Counted from the stretch's first letter, positions 24,197 to 33,358 are shown. The stretch is 64,000 bases of DNA from DASUFE01 sp036274675 (GCA_036274675.1 DASUFE010000058.1:24394-88393); one strand, 5' to 3'. Notes: generated by a model not told the origin, from the sequence alone. Made by a program: numbers and translations.

Positions 24197-24947
24197 TGGC
24201 CGCCTCCACCCAGGTCCGAAGGGATTCCAGTGCTTCGTAGCGCGTGAGATCGATCTTGAGCGGCGTAATCGACACGCAATGCGCGGCCACCGCATCGAAA
24301 TCGGTTCCCGGTCCCGCATCCTGCCCGACTCCCGCCGGACCGATCCAGTAAATGGGCGCACCCCGCGGATCCGCATCCTTGATCACCGGCTCCGAGCGAT
24401 GGCGGTTACCGAGGCGTGTCACTCGCCAGCCCGCCAGGAAATCCCAGGGCACATCCGGCACGTTCACATTCAATATGCTGTCGGGAGGGAGCGGTTTGTT
24501 GCGGATCCATTGCAACAAGGTCTGGGCAACGCGCGCCGCCGTCGCATAATGTTGCGGATTGAACGAATCGAGCGAGACGGCCATTGCCGGATACCCCAGA
24601 AAGCGTCCCTCCATGGCGGCGGCAACGGTGCCTGAATAAATGACGTCGTCCGCCAGATTGGCGCCGGCATTGATGCCGGAGATCACCATATCCGGTTCGT
24701 AATCAAGCAGGCCGTTCAGCGCCAGGTGCACACAGTCGGAAGGCGTGCCGTTCATGACGTAGCGGAAACCGTTGGGCGCAGTGAATACGCGCAGCGGCTC
24801 ATGAACCGTCAGCGAATTGCTGGCCGCACTGCGGTTGCGATCGGGGGCGACCACGGTCACATCGTCCGCGACTTCCGCTATCGCACGCGCCAGCGCCTGG
24901 ATGCCCGGCGCCAGGTAACCGTCGTCATTGCTGATCAAAATCCGCAT
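24183..24947 (-). CDS. surE: 5'/3'-nucleotidase SurE
   Basis: Stationary-phase survival nucleotidase, 254 residues from MRILISNDDGYLAPGIQALA. The metal site NDDG and the motifs DRNRSAASNSLTVHEPLR, NGTPSDCVHLAL and ISGINAGANLADDVIYSGTV are intact. It hydrolyses nucleoside monophosphates and short polyphosphates in related bacteria. It heads the surE-pcm-galE-nlpD string and diverges from the Smr gene, with about 100 bases between starts. Confidence 0.97.
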   Translation of the reverse strand: MRILISNDDGYLAPGIQALARAIAEVADDVTVVAPDRNRSAASNSLTVHEPLRVFTAPNGFRYVMNGTPSDCVHLALNGLLDYEPDMVISGINAGANLADDVIYSGTVAAAMEGRFLGYPAMAVSLDSFNPQHYATAARVAQTLLQWIRNKPLPPDSILNVNVPDVPWDFLAGWRVTRLGNRHRSEPVIKDADPRGAPIYWIGPAGVGQDAGPGTDFDAVAAHCVSITPLKIDLTRYEALESLRTWVEAASEDR

Positions 24948-25043
24948 GGAAATGAATTTACTTTGGAAGTATGCTTCTAACCGTAGCTGGTCACTTCCCA
25001 CGCATTGTACCTTTTATTTAAGGCGGCAGGTGTACAGTCGGCC

Positions 25044-25580
25044 ATGTCACACAAAGAACTGGAACAATCCGATATTGAGCTTTTCCGCGAATCCGTCGGC
25101 AAGGTCAAGCCCATCGCCAACGATCGCGCCGATCCCGGGCTCCCGCGACCGGTACCCGTGCCCATACAGGCGCAACTCCACGAACAGGAAGCCCTGCAAG
25201 ACTTGATGTCGGATCGTTATGACCCCGCCGCCTTGGACCTCGGCGACGAAATCAGCTTTCTGCGGCCCGGCCTGCAGAACAATATATTACGCAAACTGAA
25301 GCGCGGCCATTACAGCGTCGTCGCCGCCCTCGATCTGCACGGGCTGACCGTGCCGAAGGCGAAACAGGCCGTCATCACTTTCCTGCAGGACGCGCGCCAG
25401 TCGCAGAAACAGTGCGTGCGCATCATTCACGGCAAAGGCTTGCGCTCTTCCAACGCAGGACCCATTCTCAAACCCATGGTGGCGAAATGGCTCAGCCAGC
25501 GCCAGGAAGTGCTCGCCTACTGCACCGCCCGGCCGATGGATGGAGGCAGCGGAGCGATTTATGTGTTGTTGAAGAAATAA
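25044..25580 (+). CDS. Smr-domain protein (SmrB/YfcN type)
   Basis: Protein of 178 residues from MSHKELEQSD. The N-terminal third is charged and poorly ordered. The C-terminal Smr domain has ALDLHGLTVPKAKQAV, VRIIHGKGLRSS and YCTARPMDGGSGAIYVLLKK. SmrB of E. coli is an endonuclease that cuts mRNA between collided ribosomes, and the DLHG and HGKG motifs needed for this are present. I therefore infer a ribosome-collision or RNA-cleavage role. Divergent from surE. Confidence 0.88.
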   Translation: MSHKELEQSDIELFRESVGKVKPIANDRADPGLPRPVPVPIQAQLHEQEALQDLMSDRYDPAALDLGDEISFLRPGLQNNILRKLKRGHYSVVAALDLHGLTVPKAKQAVITFLQDARQSQKQCVRIIHGKGLRSSNAGPILKPMVAKWLSQRQEVLAYCTARPMDGGSGAIYVLLKK

Positions 25581-25744
25581 CCGAAGCTCCTTGGCGGGCA
25601 CGATGGAGGCTTTATTACGCGCCGTCCGACTGCTGATACTTTCGTAAATTCAACCTCTACATCCGTGGAGCCGTAGATACCAAACCTGCATGTCTTTACG
25701 GTATGATCCCGGCCGTTGTCGGGAAAATTTATCGCGAGTCGAAA

Positions 25745-26215
25745 ATGCTGCTGCAAGATCTCGTTCCGGTCCTGGAATTCTCCATCGCCCCCGTCATCCT
25801 GATCTCGGGTGTCGGCCTGCTGCTGGTTTCAATGACCAATCGTTACGGCCGCATCATCGACCGCTGCCGCATCCAGGCGGATTTCCTGCGCGGCCATACG
25901 GGCGGAGAAGCGTACCGCGCGGGAATCCGGCATCAGCTCGATATACTGCTGCACCGCGGACGATTGCTCCGGCTGGCCATAGCGCTCGCGGCCCTCAGCA
26001 TATTGCAGTCCGCGCTGCTTATCATCACGCTGTTCCTGATGACCCTGCTGCATCTGGAGATTCCCGGTTTGATCATCGTGCTGTTTTTCGGCGGCATGGC
26101 TTGCCTGATCGGGGCCATGGTCTTCTTTATCGTCGATATCAATGTTTCCCTGGCCGCGCTCAAACTGGAAATCGAACTGCAGAAAACTTCCAAACCCGGG
26201 AACACCGCGGCCTGA
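25745..26215 (+). CDS. DUF2721-family membrane protein
   Basis: Integral membrane protein of 156 residues from MLLQDLVPVLEFSIAPVILI. Three hydrophobic segments (about 8-32, 80-107, 113-135) flank a conserved cytosolic stretch, SMTNRYGRIIDRCR, the DUF2721 signature. Function is unknown. It stands alone between the Smr gene and the cupin run. Confidence 0.8.
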   Translation: MLLQDLVPVLEFSIAPVILISGVGLLLVSMTNRYGRIIDRCRIQADFLRGHTGGEAYRAGIRHQLDILLHRGRLLRLAIALAALSILQSALLIITLFLMTLLHLEIPGLIIVLFFGGMACLIGAMVFFIVDINVSLAALKLEIELQKTSKPGNTAA

Positions 26216-26370
26216 TTCCGCACGAAATCCCGCCCGTCCATCGGGCCGGGCATATTTTTTTGCAATCCCCCGCCCATGCTGCGACAATCAATCACGATGA
26301 ACGCAGGGGCGGGCAGATGCCGGCCGCCCCGCATCGCGGTTAATCGCGCAATGGAGGAGGAAACCACGGC

Positions 26371-26799
26371 ATGATCGAAGAAATCCGGGATAAGGGCCAA
26401 TTACTGGCCATCATTATCCGCAACGAGTTCGACAAGCCGGGCATTTCCTTCGTGACGCCGAACGATCTCTCGCAACAGCTCGCCTACATGCATCACCCTT
26501 CCGGCAAGATAATCGAACCGCATATTCACAACCCGGTGAAACGCGAGGTCAACTATACGCAGGAGGTGCTCTTTATCAAGAGCGGCAAACTGCGCGTGGA
26601 TTTCTACACTGAAACACGCGACTACCTGCACAGCCGGGTATTGCAGGCGGGCGACGTCATACTGCTTGCGACCGCCGGACACGGCTTCGAGGTCCTGGAA
26701 GAAGTGCGGATGCTTGAAGTGAAACAGGGACCCTACGCCGGCGAAACCGACAAGAGCCGTTTCAAATACGATCCCACACTGCCGATCGAGATCCTCTGA
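26371..26799 (+). CDS. Cupin-fold protein, probably sugar-biosynthesis associated
   Basis: Single cupin domain of 142 residues. The metal-binding pattern is partly visible as HIHNPVKREVNYTQEVLFIK and the second motif as LQAGDVILLATAGHGFEVLE. A strong ribosome-binding site, GGAGGAGG, lies about ten bases before the ATG. Its stop codon shares a base with the start of the aminotransferase gene (TGATG), so the two are translationally coupled. Cupins of this kind act as epimerases, isomerases or unknown partners in nucleotide-sugar pathways; the reaction cannot be named. Confidence 0.8.
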   Translation: MIEEIRDKGQLLAIIIRNEFDKPGISFVTPNDLSQQLAYMHHPSGKIIEPHIHNPVKREVNYTQEVLFIKSGKLRVDFYTETRDYLHSRVLQAGDVILLATAGHGFEVLEEVRMLEVKQGPYAGETDKSRFKYDPTLPIEIL

Positions 26800-27926
26800 T
26801 GAGCATGGACGACTTCATCCCGGTTAACGAACCCCTGCTGGACGGCAGGGAAAGGGACTATCTCAACCAATGCATAGACAGCGGCTGGATTTCATCCGAA
26901 GGCCCGTTTGTCGAGCGCTTCGAACGCGATTTCGCCGCGCGAGTGAACCGCAGGCACGGCATCGCGGTTGCCAACGGCTCGGTAGCGCTTGACGCCGCGA
27001 TCGTGGCGCTGGAAATCGGAGCCGGCGACGAAGTCATCATGCCCGCCTTCACCATCATTTCCTGCGCCGCCGCCATCGTGCGCGCCGGCGCGCAGCCCGT
27101 GCTGGTGGACAGCGACCCGCATACCTGGAACATGGATGTGGCGCAGGTGGAATCGAAAATCACTCCGCGCACACGGGCCATCATGGTCGTGCACATTTAT
27201 GGCCTGCCGGTCGACATGAAACCTCTGCTCGAAATCGCGGAGCGGCATGGCCTGGCGATCATCGAAGACGCGGCGGAAGCCCATGGACAAACCTGTTACG
27301 GCAAGGCCTGCGGCGGGTTCGGCGCAATTAGTATTTTCAGTTTTTATCCGAACAAGCACATCACGACCGGCGAAGGCGGCATGATCATGACCGACGACGA
27401 CCGGCTGGCGGAACGCTGCCGCCGCCTGCGCAACCTGTGCTTCCAGCCGCCACGGCGCTTCGTACACGAGGAGCTCGGCTGGAATTTCCGAATGACCAAC
27501 CTGCAAGCGGCGCTCGGCGTCGCACAGCTTGAAAGGCTCGATGAATTCATCGCCAGAAAACGCCGGATGGGCGAGCTTTATACGAAACTGCTGACCGGCC
27601 TGCCGCAGGTGCAGTTACCGCCGCGGCAGATTGCGTATGCAAAAAATATTTACTGGGTTTACGGCCTGGTGCTCGACGATGCATTTCCTTTCGATGCCGA
27701 CGAAGCCATGCGCCGGTTTGCCGGACACAAGGTCGGCACCCGTCCCTTTTTCTGGCCGATGCATGAACAGCCCGTGTTCCGCAAAGCCGGCCTGTTTGCC
27801 GGCGAACGCCATCCGGTGGCGGAAAAGATCGCGCGTCGCGGCTTTTACCTGCCAAGCGGGCTGGCGCTGACGGCGGAACAGATCGAACGGGTTGCGGAAG
27901 TGACCGTCAAGATTCTCGGGAATTAA
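26799..27926 (+). CDS. DegT/DnrJ/EryC1/StrS-family sugar aminotransferase
   Basis: PLP-dependent aminotransferase of 375 residues that typically converts a keto-nucleotide-sugar to an amino sugar. Signatures: GTG-like anchor HGIAVANGSVALDAAIVALE, GDEVIMPAFTIISCAAAIVR, IIEDAAEAHGQ, and the PLP lysine in FSFYPNKHITTGEGGM (K about 185). The WNFRMTNLQAALGVAQL segment is also typical. It sits between the coupled cupin gene and a methyltransferase, suggesting synthesis of a modified amino sugar for the nearby glycan machinery (inference). Confidence 0.93.
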   Translation: MSMDDFIPVNEPLLDGRERDYLNQCIDSGWISSEGPFVERFERDFAARVNRRHGIAVANGSVALDAAIVALEIGAGDEVIMPAFTIISCAAAIVRAGAQPVLVDSDPHTWNMDVAQVESKITPRTRAIMVVHIYGLPVDMKPLLEIAERHGLAIIEDAAEAHGQTCYGKACGGFGAISIFSFYPNKHITTGEGGMIMTDDDRLAERCRRLRNLCFQPPRRFVHEELGWNFRMTNLQAALGVAQLERLDEFIARKRRMGELYTKLLTGLPQVQLPPRQIAYAKNIYWVYGLVLDDAFPFDADEAMRRFAGHKVGTRPFFWPMHEQPVFRKAGLFAGERHPVAEKIARRGFYLPSGLALTAEQIERVAEVTVKILGN

Positions 27927-27964
27927 TCCATGCCTCTCGCCACGGCAATCATCAAGGTCAAACC

Positions 27965-28732
27965 ATGAGTGTATTCGGCAAATATTCGCGCTATTACGAC
28001 CTCTTGTACAAGGATAAGGACTACTCGGGAGAAACAAATTTCGTCGCCAGCCTCATCGAGCGTTACAAGCCGGGCGCCCGTTCCCTGCTGGAACTCGGCT
28101 GCGGCAGCGGCATTCATGCCTCCCTGCTCGCGGAGCAAAGTTACACCGTCGACGGGATCGATTTCAGCCAGGACATGCTGGACGCCGCGCAGGCCCGACT
28201 GCAAAGTCTGCCGGCAGCGACGGCCAGGCGGCTGGGCTTTTCCCGGGGCGATGTGCGCAGCGTCAGACTCGGCAAGAAATTCGATTGCGTACTCTCGCTC
28301 TTTCACGTGGTCTCGTACCAGCCCACCAATGCCGACCTGAAGGCGACTTTCGCGACGGCGCGGGAACATATGCAGCCCGGCGGAATTTTCATATTCGACT
28401 GCTGGTACGGCCCCGCCGTGCTGACCGACCGCCCGGGCATGCGCGTCAAACGCATGCAGGACGAAGCGATCGAAGTGACGCGGCTCGCGGAACCGGCGCT
28501 GCACCCGAACGAATGCCTGGTCGATGTGAACTACCATGTGTTCATACGCGACCGCGCCGGCGGCGCCGTGGAAGAAGTCAGGGAAACGCACCGGATGCGC
28601 TATCTGTTCAAGCCCGAGATCGAACTGCTGGCGGAATCCGCCGGCATGAAAATCGAGCATGCCTGCGAGTGGATGACCGGCAAGACGCCAGGATTTGACA
28701 CCTGGGGCGTATGCTTTGTTTTAAGAGCTTGA
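27965..28732 (+). CDS. Class I SAM-dependent methyltransferase
   Basis: Methyltransferase of 255 residues. Motif I is LLELGCGSGIHASLLA, followed by the acidic residue in VDGIDFSQDMLDAAQ; FDCVLSLFHVVSYQ is motif II. The N-terminal FGKYSRYYDLLYKDKDYSGE resembles sugar N- or O-methyltransferases in glycan loci. It follows the aminotransferase by 38 bases on the same strand, so a sugar substrate is likely. It is the last plus-strand gene of this run. Confidence 0.87.
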   Translation: MSVFGKYSRYYDLLYKDKDYSGETNFVASLIERYKPGARSLLELGCGSGIHASLLAEQSYTVDGIDFSQDMLDAAQARLQSLPAATARRLGFSRGDVRSVRLGKKFDCVLSLFHVVSYQPTNADLKATFATAREHMQPGGIFIFDCWYGPAVLTDRPGMRVKRMQDEAIEVTRLAEPALHPNECLVDVNYHVFIRDRAGGAVEEVRETHRMRYLFKPEIELLAESAGMKIEHACEWMTGKTPGFDTWGVCFVLRA

Positions 28733-28745
28733 GCAACCCGCTCGA

Positions 28746-29378
28746 TTATGCTGATTGCCTGCGGGCGCGATGCCGGATTAACAGACTTACAAAATTTAAA
28801 AAAAGCACTCCAGCAAAGAAAGACAAAACTCCGATACCGGCATCTTCAATCCCTGACAGGGTTCTTACAGGATAGGTATTCAGGACTTTATGCCCCTCTA
28901 TTGAATAACGATATAAATCCTTTCGAGCATGTTTACTATCATGCATGTCCAGTTCTATAGAATAAGAATTTCCTCCAATGAATTTGGCCCTCCAATGACC
29001 ACTACTATAGCCCTGCGTCTCCAAAGCCCTTTCCCATAAACCAAGATATTTATCGCGCGCCACGGAGTCATCGATATAAAAATTGAAATCGGTCGATTTG
29101 GAGTAAAATTGTCTCTCCCCAAAAATCACACCCACTCTGTTTTTGGTTAATTCCGCCTTGGATGCTGTAACCGCCCTATTCACAACGCCCAAGGCGTTCG
29201 TTAGTTTTTCAGTGGCGTAAAATTTTGTATTTTCGTTTGGGAAAAGCAGGAATAAATAATGATCCGGCAAATCTTCGAAAGCGACGGGGCTGCCAACCGC
29301 GCCCGCAAGCCGATTATAAGCACCCATTCCAAGCATGCTAAAAATAAGGCCGGCAACCAGGGAATATCGAAATTTCAT
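28746..29378 (-). CDS. Unknown membrane-anchored protein in a low-GC segment
   Basis: I do not recognise this protein of 210 residues. It has an N-terminal hydrophobic segment (about 5-25), a soluble middle with FGERQFYSKSTDFNFYIDDS and LGLWERALETQGYSSGHWRA, and a C-terminal helix (about 180-200, GVLSFFAGVLFLNFVSLLIR) followed by a basic tail. This predicts a periplasmic domain between two anchors. The DNA is visibly AT-richer than its neighbours, suggesting acquisition from elsewhere. It is convergent with the methyltransferase gene. Confidence 0.65.
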   Translation of the reverse strand: MKFRYSLVAGLIFSMLGMGAYNRLAGAVGSPVAFEDLPDHYLFLLFPNENTKFYATEKLTNALGVVNRAVTASKAELTKNRVGVIFGERQFYSKSTDFNFYIDDSVARDKYLGLWERALETQGYSSGHWRAKFIGGNSYSIELDMHDSKHARKDLYRYSIEGHKVLNTYPVRTLSGIEDAGIGVLSFFAGVLFLNFVSLLIRHRARRQSA

Positions 29379-29466
29379 GATATGAAAATCAGAGACCCTT
29401 CGCGCGGTCCAGCGGCGGCAAATGAATACGATTTGAGCTTAGAATGAGCCCATTATGGGGACTCGC

Positions 29467-29832
29467 TCACTTCCAGGAAATCAACACCACGCCCGCCGCT
29501 ACCAATAACGTTCCTATGAGCCTGACGCCGGTCGGCTGTTCGTGGAATAAAACCACGCCGGCCAGCAGGATCAGAATATAACTCACGCTGGCGAAAGGAA
29601 CGGCATAGGAGAGTTCCGCCTTGGCGAGGGCGAACAGCCACACCACGGCGCCGAGCCCGAAAGCAATAAAGCCGCAGATGATGCTGGGGCTCAGCAATAT
29701 CTGCCATAACAGCCGCGGCAGCGAATCATGGGTGAATTCGATGTCGCTGAAGCGCTGCATGCCGTATTTGAATAATATCTGGCCGGCCGCCGTCAGTACG
29801 GCGGAAAGCAAAATCAGCAGCACATTATTCAT
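29467..29832 (-). CDS. Small multidrug-resistance/EamA-type carrier, putative lipid-linked sugar flippase
   Basis: Four-helix membrane protein of 121 residues: LLILLSAVLTAAGQILFKYG opens it and AELSYAVPFASVSYILILLA and LFHEQPTGVRLIGTLLVAAG follow, the SMR/EamA half pattern. The same fold in ArnE/ArnF is thought to flip undecaprenyl-phosphate-aminoarabinose. Located directly after a GT2 and a GT-C on the same strand, it is a good candidate flippase for that module (inference). Confidence 0.85.
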   Translation of the reverse strand: MNNVLLILLSAVLTAAGQILFKYGMQRFSDIEFTHDSLPRLLWQILLSPSIICGFIAFGLGAVVWLFALAKAELSYAVPFASVSYILILLAGVVLFHEQPTGVRLIGTLLVAAGVVLISWK

Positions 29833-29869
29833 GGAGGATGCCCTCAGTGATCATTTCAATGAACGGTAA

Positions 29870-30634
29870 TCAGTTTGCATTGCCAACCGATCGCCGGTTG
29901 CCGAATCTCAGCCGCCAGATCATATGGAGATATTTCCTGCCCCGCCTGACGAATCCCCAGATATTGGTCGCGGTTTTGGACTCGCCGCGCTCCCGCGGCG
30001 TCAGCACATAAGGCACTTCCACCACCCTCGCTCCACGCCGCTTGATCAGGTAATAGATCAGGTCGATAAAATATTCGCCGTAGTCGCCATAGAGCGCATA
30101 GCCTTCGAGCAGTTCGCGCCGGAGTACGATAAAACCGCTCGACCAGTCGCGGAAGCGGCAGCCCAGCATCCAGCCGCTCAAGATACTCAGGAACTTGCTG
30201 AGCATAAGCTGCAGCGTCAGGTGCAGGTTCACCGCGCGCGCGTCGCCCCCGCCCGGAACATAGCGCGAACCCACGGCCACATCGGCGCCCCGCTCGATCG
30301 CCTGCAGCAATTCGGGGATTTTTACCGGCGGCATGGAAAGATCCACATCCATCCACATGACCAGTTTCCCCCGCGCCAGCTTGATGCCCGCCTCAAGAGC
30401 CGTTGTCAGCCCCCGCACTCCAATGCGTCGCAGCAATCGTGTCTGCGGATGACCGGGCGCATACTCCTCGACCGCGCGCCAGGTGCCGTCGGGCGAATCA
30501 TCGTCAACCACGATCGCCTCGTAAGGCACCTTGACCGCCTTCCCGATCTCGTCCAGCAACCGCAGGATATTGTCGCGCTCGTTGAAAGTCGGCAGCACGA
30601 TACTGAGCAGAGGATCCCGATTTACGTCGCTCAC
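29870..30634 (-). CDS. Dolichyl/polyprenyl-phosphate mannose synthase-like GT2
   Basis: Family 2 glycosyltransferase of 254 residues, DPM1-like. SIVLPTFNERDNILRLLDEI, VVDDDSPDGTWRAVEE, MWMDVDLSMPPVKIPELL (DxD) and VAVGSRYVPGGG are all typical of polyprenyl-phosphate hexose synthases without a membrane domain. It overlaps the GT-C/PA14 gene by ATGA and is followed by the SMR carrier gene, completing a load-flip-transfer set. Confidence 0.9.
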   Translation of the reverse strand: MSDVNRDPLLSIVLPTFNERDNILRLLDEIGKAVKVPYEAIVVDDDSPDGTWRAVEEYAPGHPQTRLLRRIGVRGLTTALEAGIKLARGKLVMWMDVDLSMPPVKIPELLQAIERGADVAVGSRYVPGGGDARAVNLHLTLQLMLSKFLSILSGWMLGCRFRDWSSGFIVLRRELLEGYALYGDYGEYFIDLIYYLIKRRGARVVEVPYVLTPRERGESKTATNIWGFVRRGRKYLHMIWRLRFGNRRSVGNAN

Positions 30635-32526
30635 TGGTTCGCCACGGCCCCGACCGGCGATGAGAACCTGATCCTCTCCGAATCCAGGCCCAGCACCCTC
30701 CGCACTTTCCAGCCGTCGGGTTCCCAGTAGTTGTAGTTGACCGCAAAACCGCCGGACACCGGCACATAATCGACGACGAATTCGACTTTATAAACGCCCG
30801 GCTGCAACTCCATGTAATTGTCCATTTCGTTGAAATAATCGGTGTAGTCGCCGGCGAACCTCTGTACACCGTTGATGTACATGCGGAACGTCCACGAGCT
30901 GTACATCTCGAAGGTCAGCGGCAACGGCTGATCGCCCGTTATTTCCATGGTGGTATGGATATGCACGGTGCCGGGCTGCAACATGGGCGAATGCTCGGCG
31001 GACAGATGAATCATGCCCCCTTTTGTCTTGCTGTGCGGGAACAGCACCCTGCGGACATCGAATTCGACCGGCGCCGAACCGGGCGGGGCGAATTCGGGGA
31101 GCGGGATATAACCGATATGGACGTTGCGGTCGCCCAGATCCAGGCGCCGCAACTCGACGACCATGGCCGAGGCGCTGCTGGCCATTACCAGCAGCGACGC
31201 ATAGATGGCCAAGGGCCGGATCCAGCGCCGCCGGTTGTGCGACATGATTTCAATCAGTTTGAAGAACAACAGGTAGAAAGCGAAGATGATGGAGTAGGTG
31301 TAACGCGGCTCGCCCGTGAATACAAAACTCACCAGCAGCGTCAGCCCGACCACGCTTGAGAGCATGGTAAATGCCGGCAACCGCGTTCCCAGGTAACGTC
31401 CCGCCCAGAAGTACAGGCCGATCGTCAGGAACATCATGAATTTGAACCAATCCCATACCGGCCGCCAGAATTTAAAACCGGGCGCGTCGTTACGGGTCGG
31501 CAGCATGTCGGCGAAGAACAGATCGCGCACATGACTGAAATTATCGATCAGCAGCGAGGGATCGTGTTTGATGTAGTCCCAACCCAACTTGAAATAATAG
31601 TCCTGGTTATAGAACGGCACGTCCGTGTAAAACGAACCGTTCTCAGGCTTCCACGATACCGCGGGAACGATCACGAAAAAATGCCAGCCCGCATAGCTGA
31701 CATCGACGCGATGGTAATGCGACATGGCGATGAAGAAGTCGAGCCCGCCGTTACCGGAGAGGCCCACTACCTTGCCTTGCGATATCCGCGCGACCTCGGC
31801 GCTGCCCAGGGCCGCCACCAAAAAAAATACGGCGGAAAAAACACTCGCCCGCCGGACGAATTTCCAGCTGATCCGGTACAGCGCCAGATAATAGATGATG
31901 AAGGCGAGGCCGTAAGGCCCGAAGGAGGGCCTTATAAGCACCGCGATACCGAACAGCAGGGCTCCGACGACGGCTGACCACCAGCTGCATTTGTGCACGA
32001 TCAAGGCAAAGGAAATGATCATCAATGGCATGCCCAGATTGCCCGACAGCAGGAATGCATTGAAATACCAGGCCGGAAAGCCGAACGCATACAGCAGCAT
32101 GGTCGCCAGGACAAACTCCGGCCGGTCGAACCATTGCACCGCCAGACGCTGCAGGGCGTAAACCGATGCCGCGAAGGCGACCATGTTGATGGTAAGCGCC
32201 GTTTCAAGCCGTATCAGACCCTCGAGCCCTATCCAGCGGAACACTCGAAACAGTTCGGCCAGAATAATGTGGTAGAGCGGCGGCCAAGCCACGAACTGCG
32301 GCTCCAGGAATTCGCGCCCCCCTCCCTCAAGCCGGGCAAGGGTCGAGGTCCAGTACTTTTTCATGTCGGTGAACAGGAATTCCTGGTAGGGAGCCCAGCA
32401 ATAGACGTATATCAACAGCCATGCCAGGGATAACAGGGCGAGCGCAATTCCAAACTGACGGCTCGATACAAAAGCCATGAATCGCAAATAATGCGGACGG
32501 AATGTCTGGTTATTTGTTAAAACCAC
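30631..32526 (-). CDS. GT-C-type membrane glycosyltransferase with C-terminal PA14-like domain
   Basis: Polytopic protein of 631 residues, about ten helices up to residue 450, then a periplasmic PA14-like module (about 510-610) with FEMYSSWTFRMYINGVQRFA and LQPGVYKVEFVVDYVPVSGG. It is a paralogue of the protein at 5462-7426: both have a GL-x-N/G loop, a PENG-x-x-x-TD segment, a following Y/F-x-x-GW and a DAPGF-like stretch in the same order. It heads a three-gene minus-strand module with the GT2 and SMR carrier. Probable role: transfer of a lipid-linked sugar in the periplasm; substrate unknown. Confidence 0.8.
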   Translation of the reverse strand: MVLTNNQTFRPHYLRFMAFVSSRQFGIALALLSLAWLLIYVYCWAPYQEFLFTDMKKYWTSTLARLEGGGREFLEPQFVAWPPLYHIILAELFRVFRWIGLEGLIRLETALTINMVAFAASVYALQRLAVQWFDRPEFVLATMLLYAFGFPAWYFNAFLLSGNLGMPLMIISFALIVHKCSWWSAVVGALLFGIAVLIRPSFGPYGLAFIIYYLALYRISWKFVRRASVFSAVFFLVAALGSAEVARISQGKVVGLSGNGGLDFFIAMSHYHRVDVSYAGWHFFVIVPAVSWKPENGSFYTDVPFYNQDYYFKLGWDYIKHDPSLLIDNFSHVRDLFFADMLPTRNDAPGFKFWRPVWDWFKFMMFLTIGLYFWAGRYLGTRLPAFTMLSSVVGLTLLVSFVFTGEPRYTYSIIFAFYLLFFKLIEIMSHNRRRWIRPLAIYASLLVMASSASAMVVELRRLDLGDRNVHIGYIPLPEFAPPGSAPVEFDVRRVLFPHSKTKGGMIHLSAEHSPMLQPGTVHIHTTMEITGDQPLPLTFEMYSSWTFRMYINGVQRFAGDYTDYFNEMDNYMELQPGVYKVEFVVDYVPVSGGFAVNYNYWEPDGWKVRRVLGLDSERIRFSSPVGAVANQ

Positions 32527-32794
32527 GCTTGCGCTCGCTTAAATGAGTATTTTTTCGTATAGCGCGATAAGCCGCCGGTAGGGCCTCTTATAATCCTCGA
32601 AGTCCGCTATGTTGGCAAGCATGAATACGTGCGGGGTTTTAGTCCTTTCGACTCCAAAAGGTCAGGCCAGTTTTTCTTTAAAACGGCGTTTCACAGCTGC
32701 ACGGTTTTTATGTCCGAATGGCAAAATCGCCTTTTCTTTTGCAACCGCCGGTTCCACAATACTCGGGCAGTCTAGCGGGAGCACCGCGCTTATA

Positions 32795-33358
32795 GTGAAC
32801 GCCTTCCAATACCGCTGTATCGGCCTGATTCTGGCGCTGGCAACAGGCAGCAGCCTCTTGCAGAGCTGCGCCGGCAACAGAGGAGGTATCGTCGACGATT
32901 ACCCCGTATTACGCGGGCAGTTGGTAAGCGTCGCCCTGAGCCAGCGCGGCGTGCCCTATGTATTCGGGGGCACCAGCCCGCAGACGGGTTTCGATTGCAG
33001 CGGATTCGTGCAATACAGTTATCAACAGCTCGGACTGCAGATCCCGCGCAACAGTTACGATCAATACAAGATGAGCACGCCGGTCTACCTCAACCGTTTG
33101 CAGCCGGGCGATCTGGTATTCTTCAGAACCAGCAGCGTCTTCGTGTCCCATGTCGGGATTTACATCGGCGGCAACCGTTTTGTCCACGCCCCCGGCGAAG
33201 GTCGCCCGGTTTCCACCGACAGCCTCGATTCGACCTACTGGCGGCAGCGCCTGGTCGGAGCTGGTTCCGTGTTGGCGCGCGCGCACCTGATCGAGGCCGA
33301 ACACGGACGAAATCCCGTGCCCGGCCAGGCCGCCCTGCAAAGTAATATTGAAAAATAA
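32795..33358 (+). CDS. NlpC/P60-family lipoprotein (peptidoglycan endopeptidase)
   Basis: Cell-wall cysteine peptidase, about 187 residues. A signal sequence ends in the lipobox LLQS-C (Cys about 25). The NlpC/P60 domain follows, with the catalytic Cys in FDCSGFVQYSYQQLG, His in VSHVGIYIGGNRFVHAP, and PRNSYDQYKMSTPV between them. I chose GTG at 32795 because residues read further upstream (to 32609) look non-coding and would bury the signal peptide. The Shine-Dalgarno candidate GGGAG is 13 bases away, so the start is uncertain. It resembles the Spr/MepS class. Confidence 0.88.
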   Translation: MNAFQYRCIGLILALATGSSLLQSCAGNRGGIVDDYPVLRGQLVSVALSQRGVPYVFGGTSPQTGFDCSGFVQYSYQQLGLQIPRNSYDQYKMSTPVYLNRLQPGDLVFFRTSSVFVSHVGIYIGGNRFVHAPGEGRPVSTDSLDSTYWRQRLVGAGSVLARAHLIEAEHGRNPVPGQAALQSNIEK

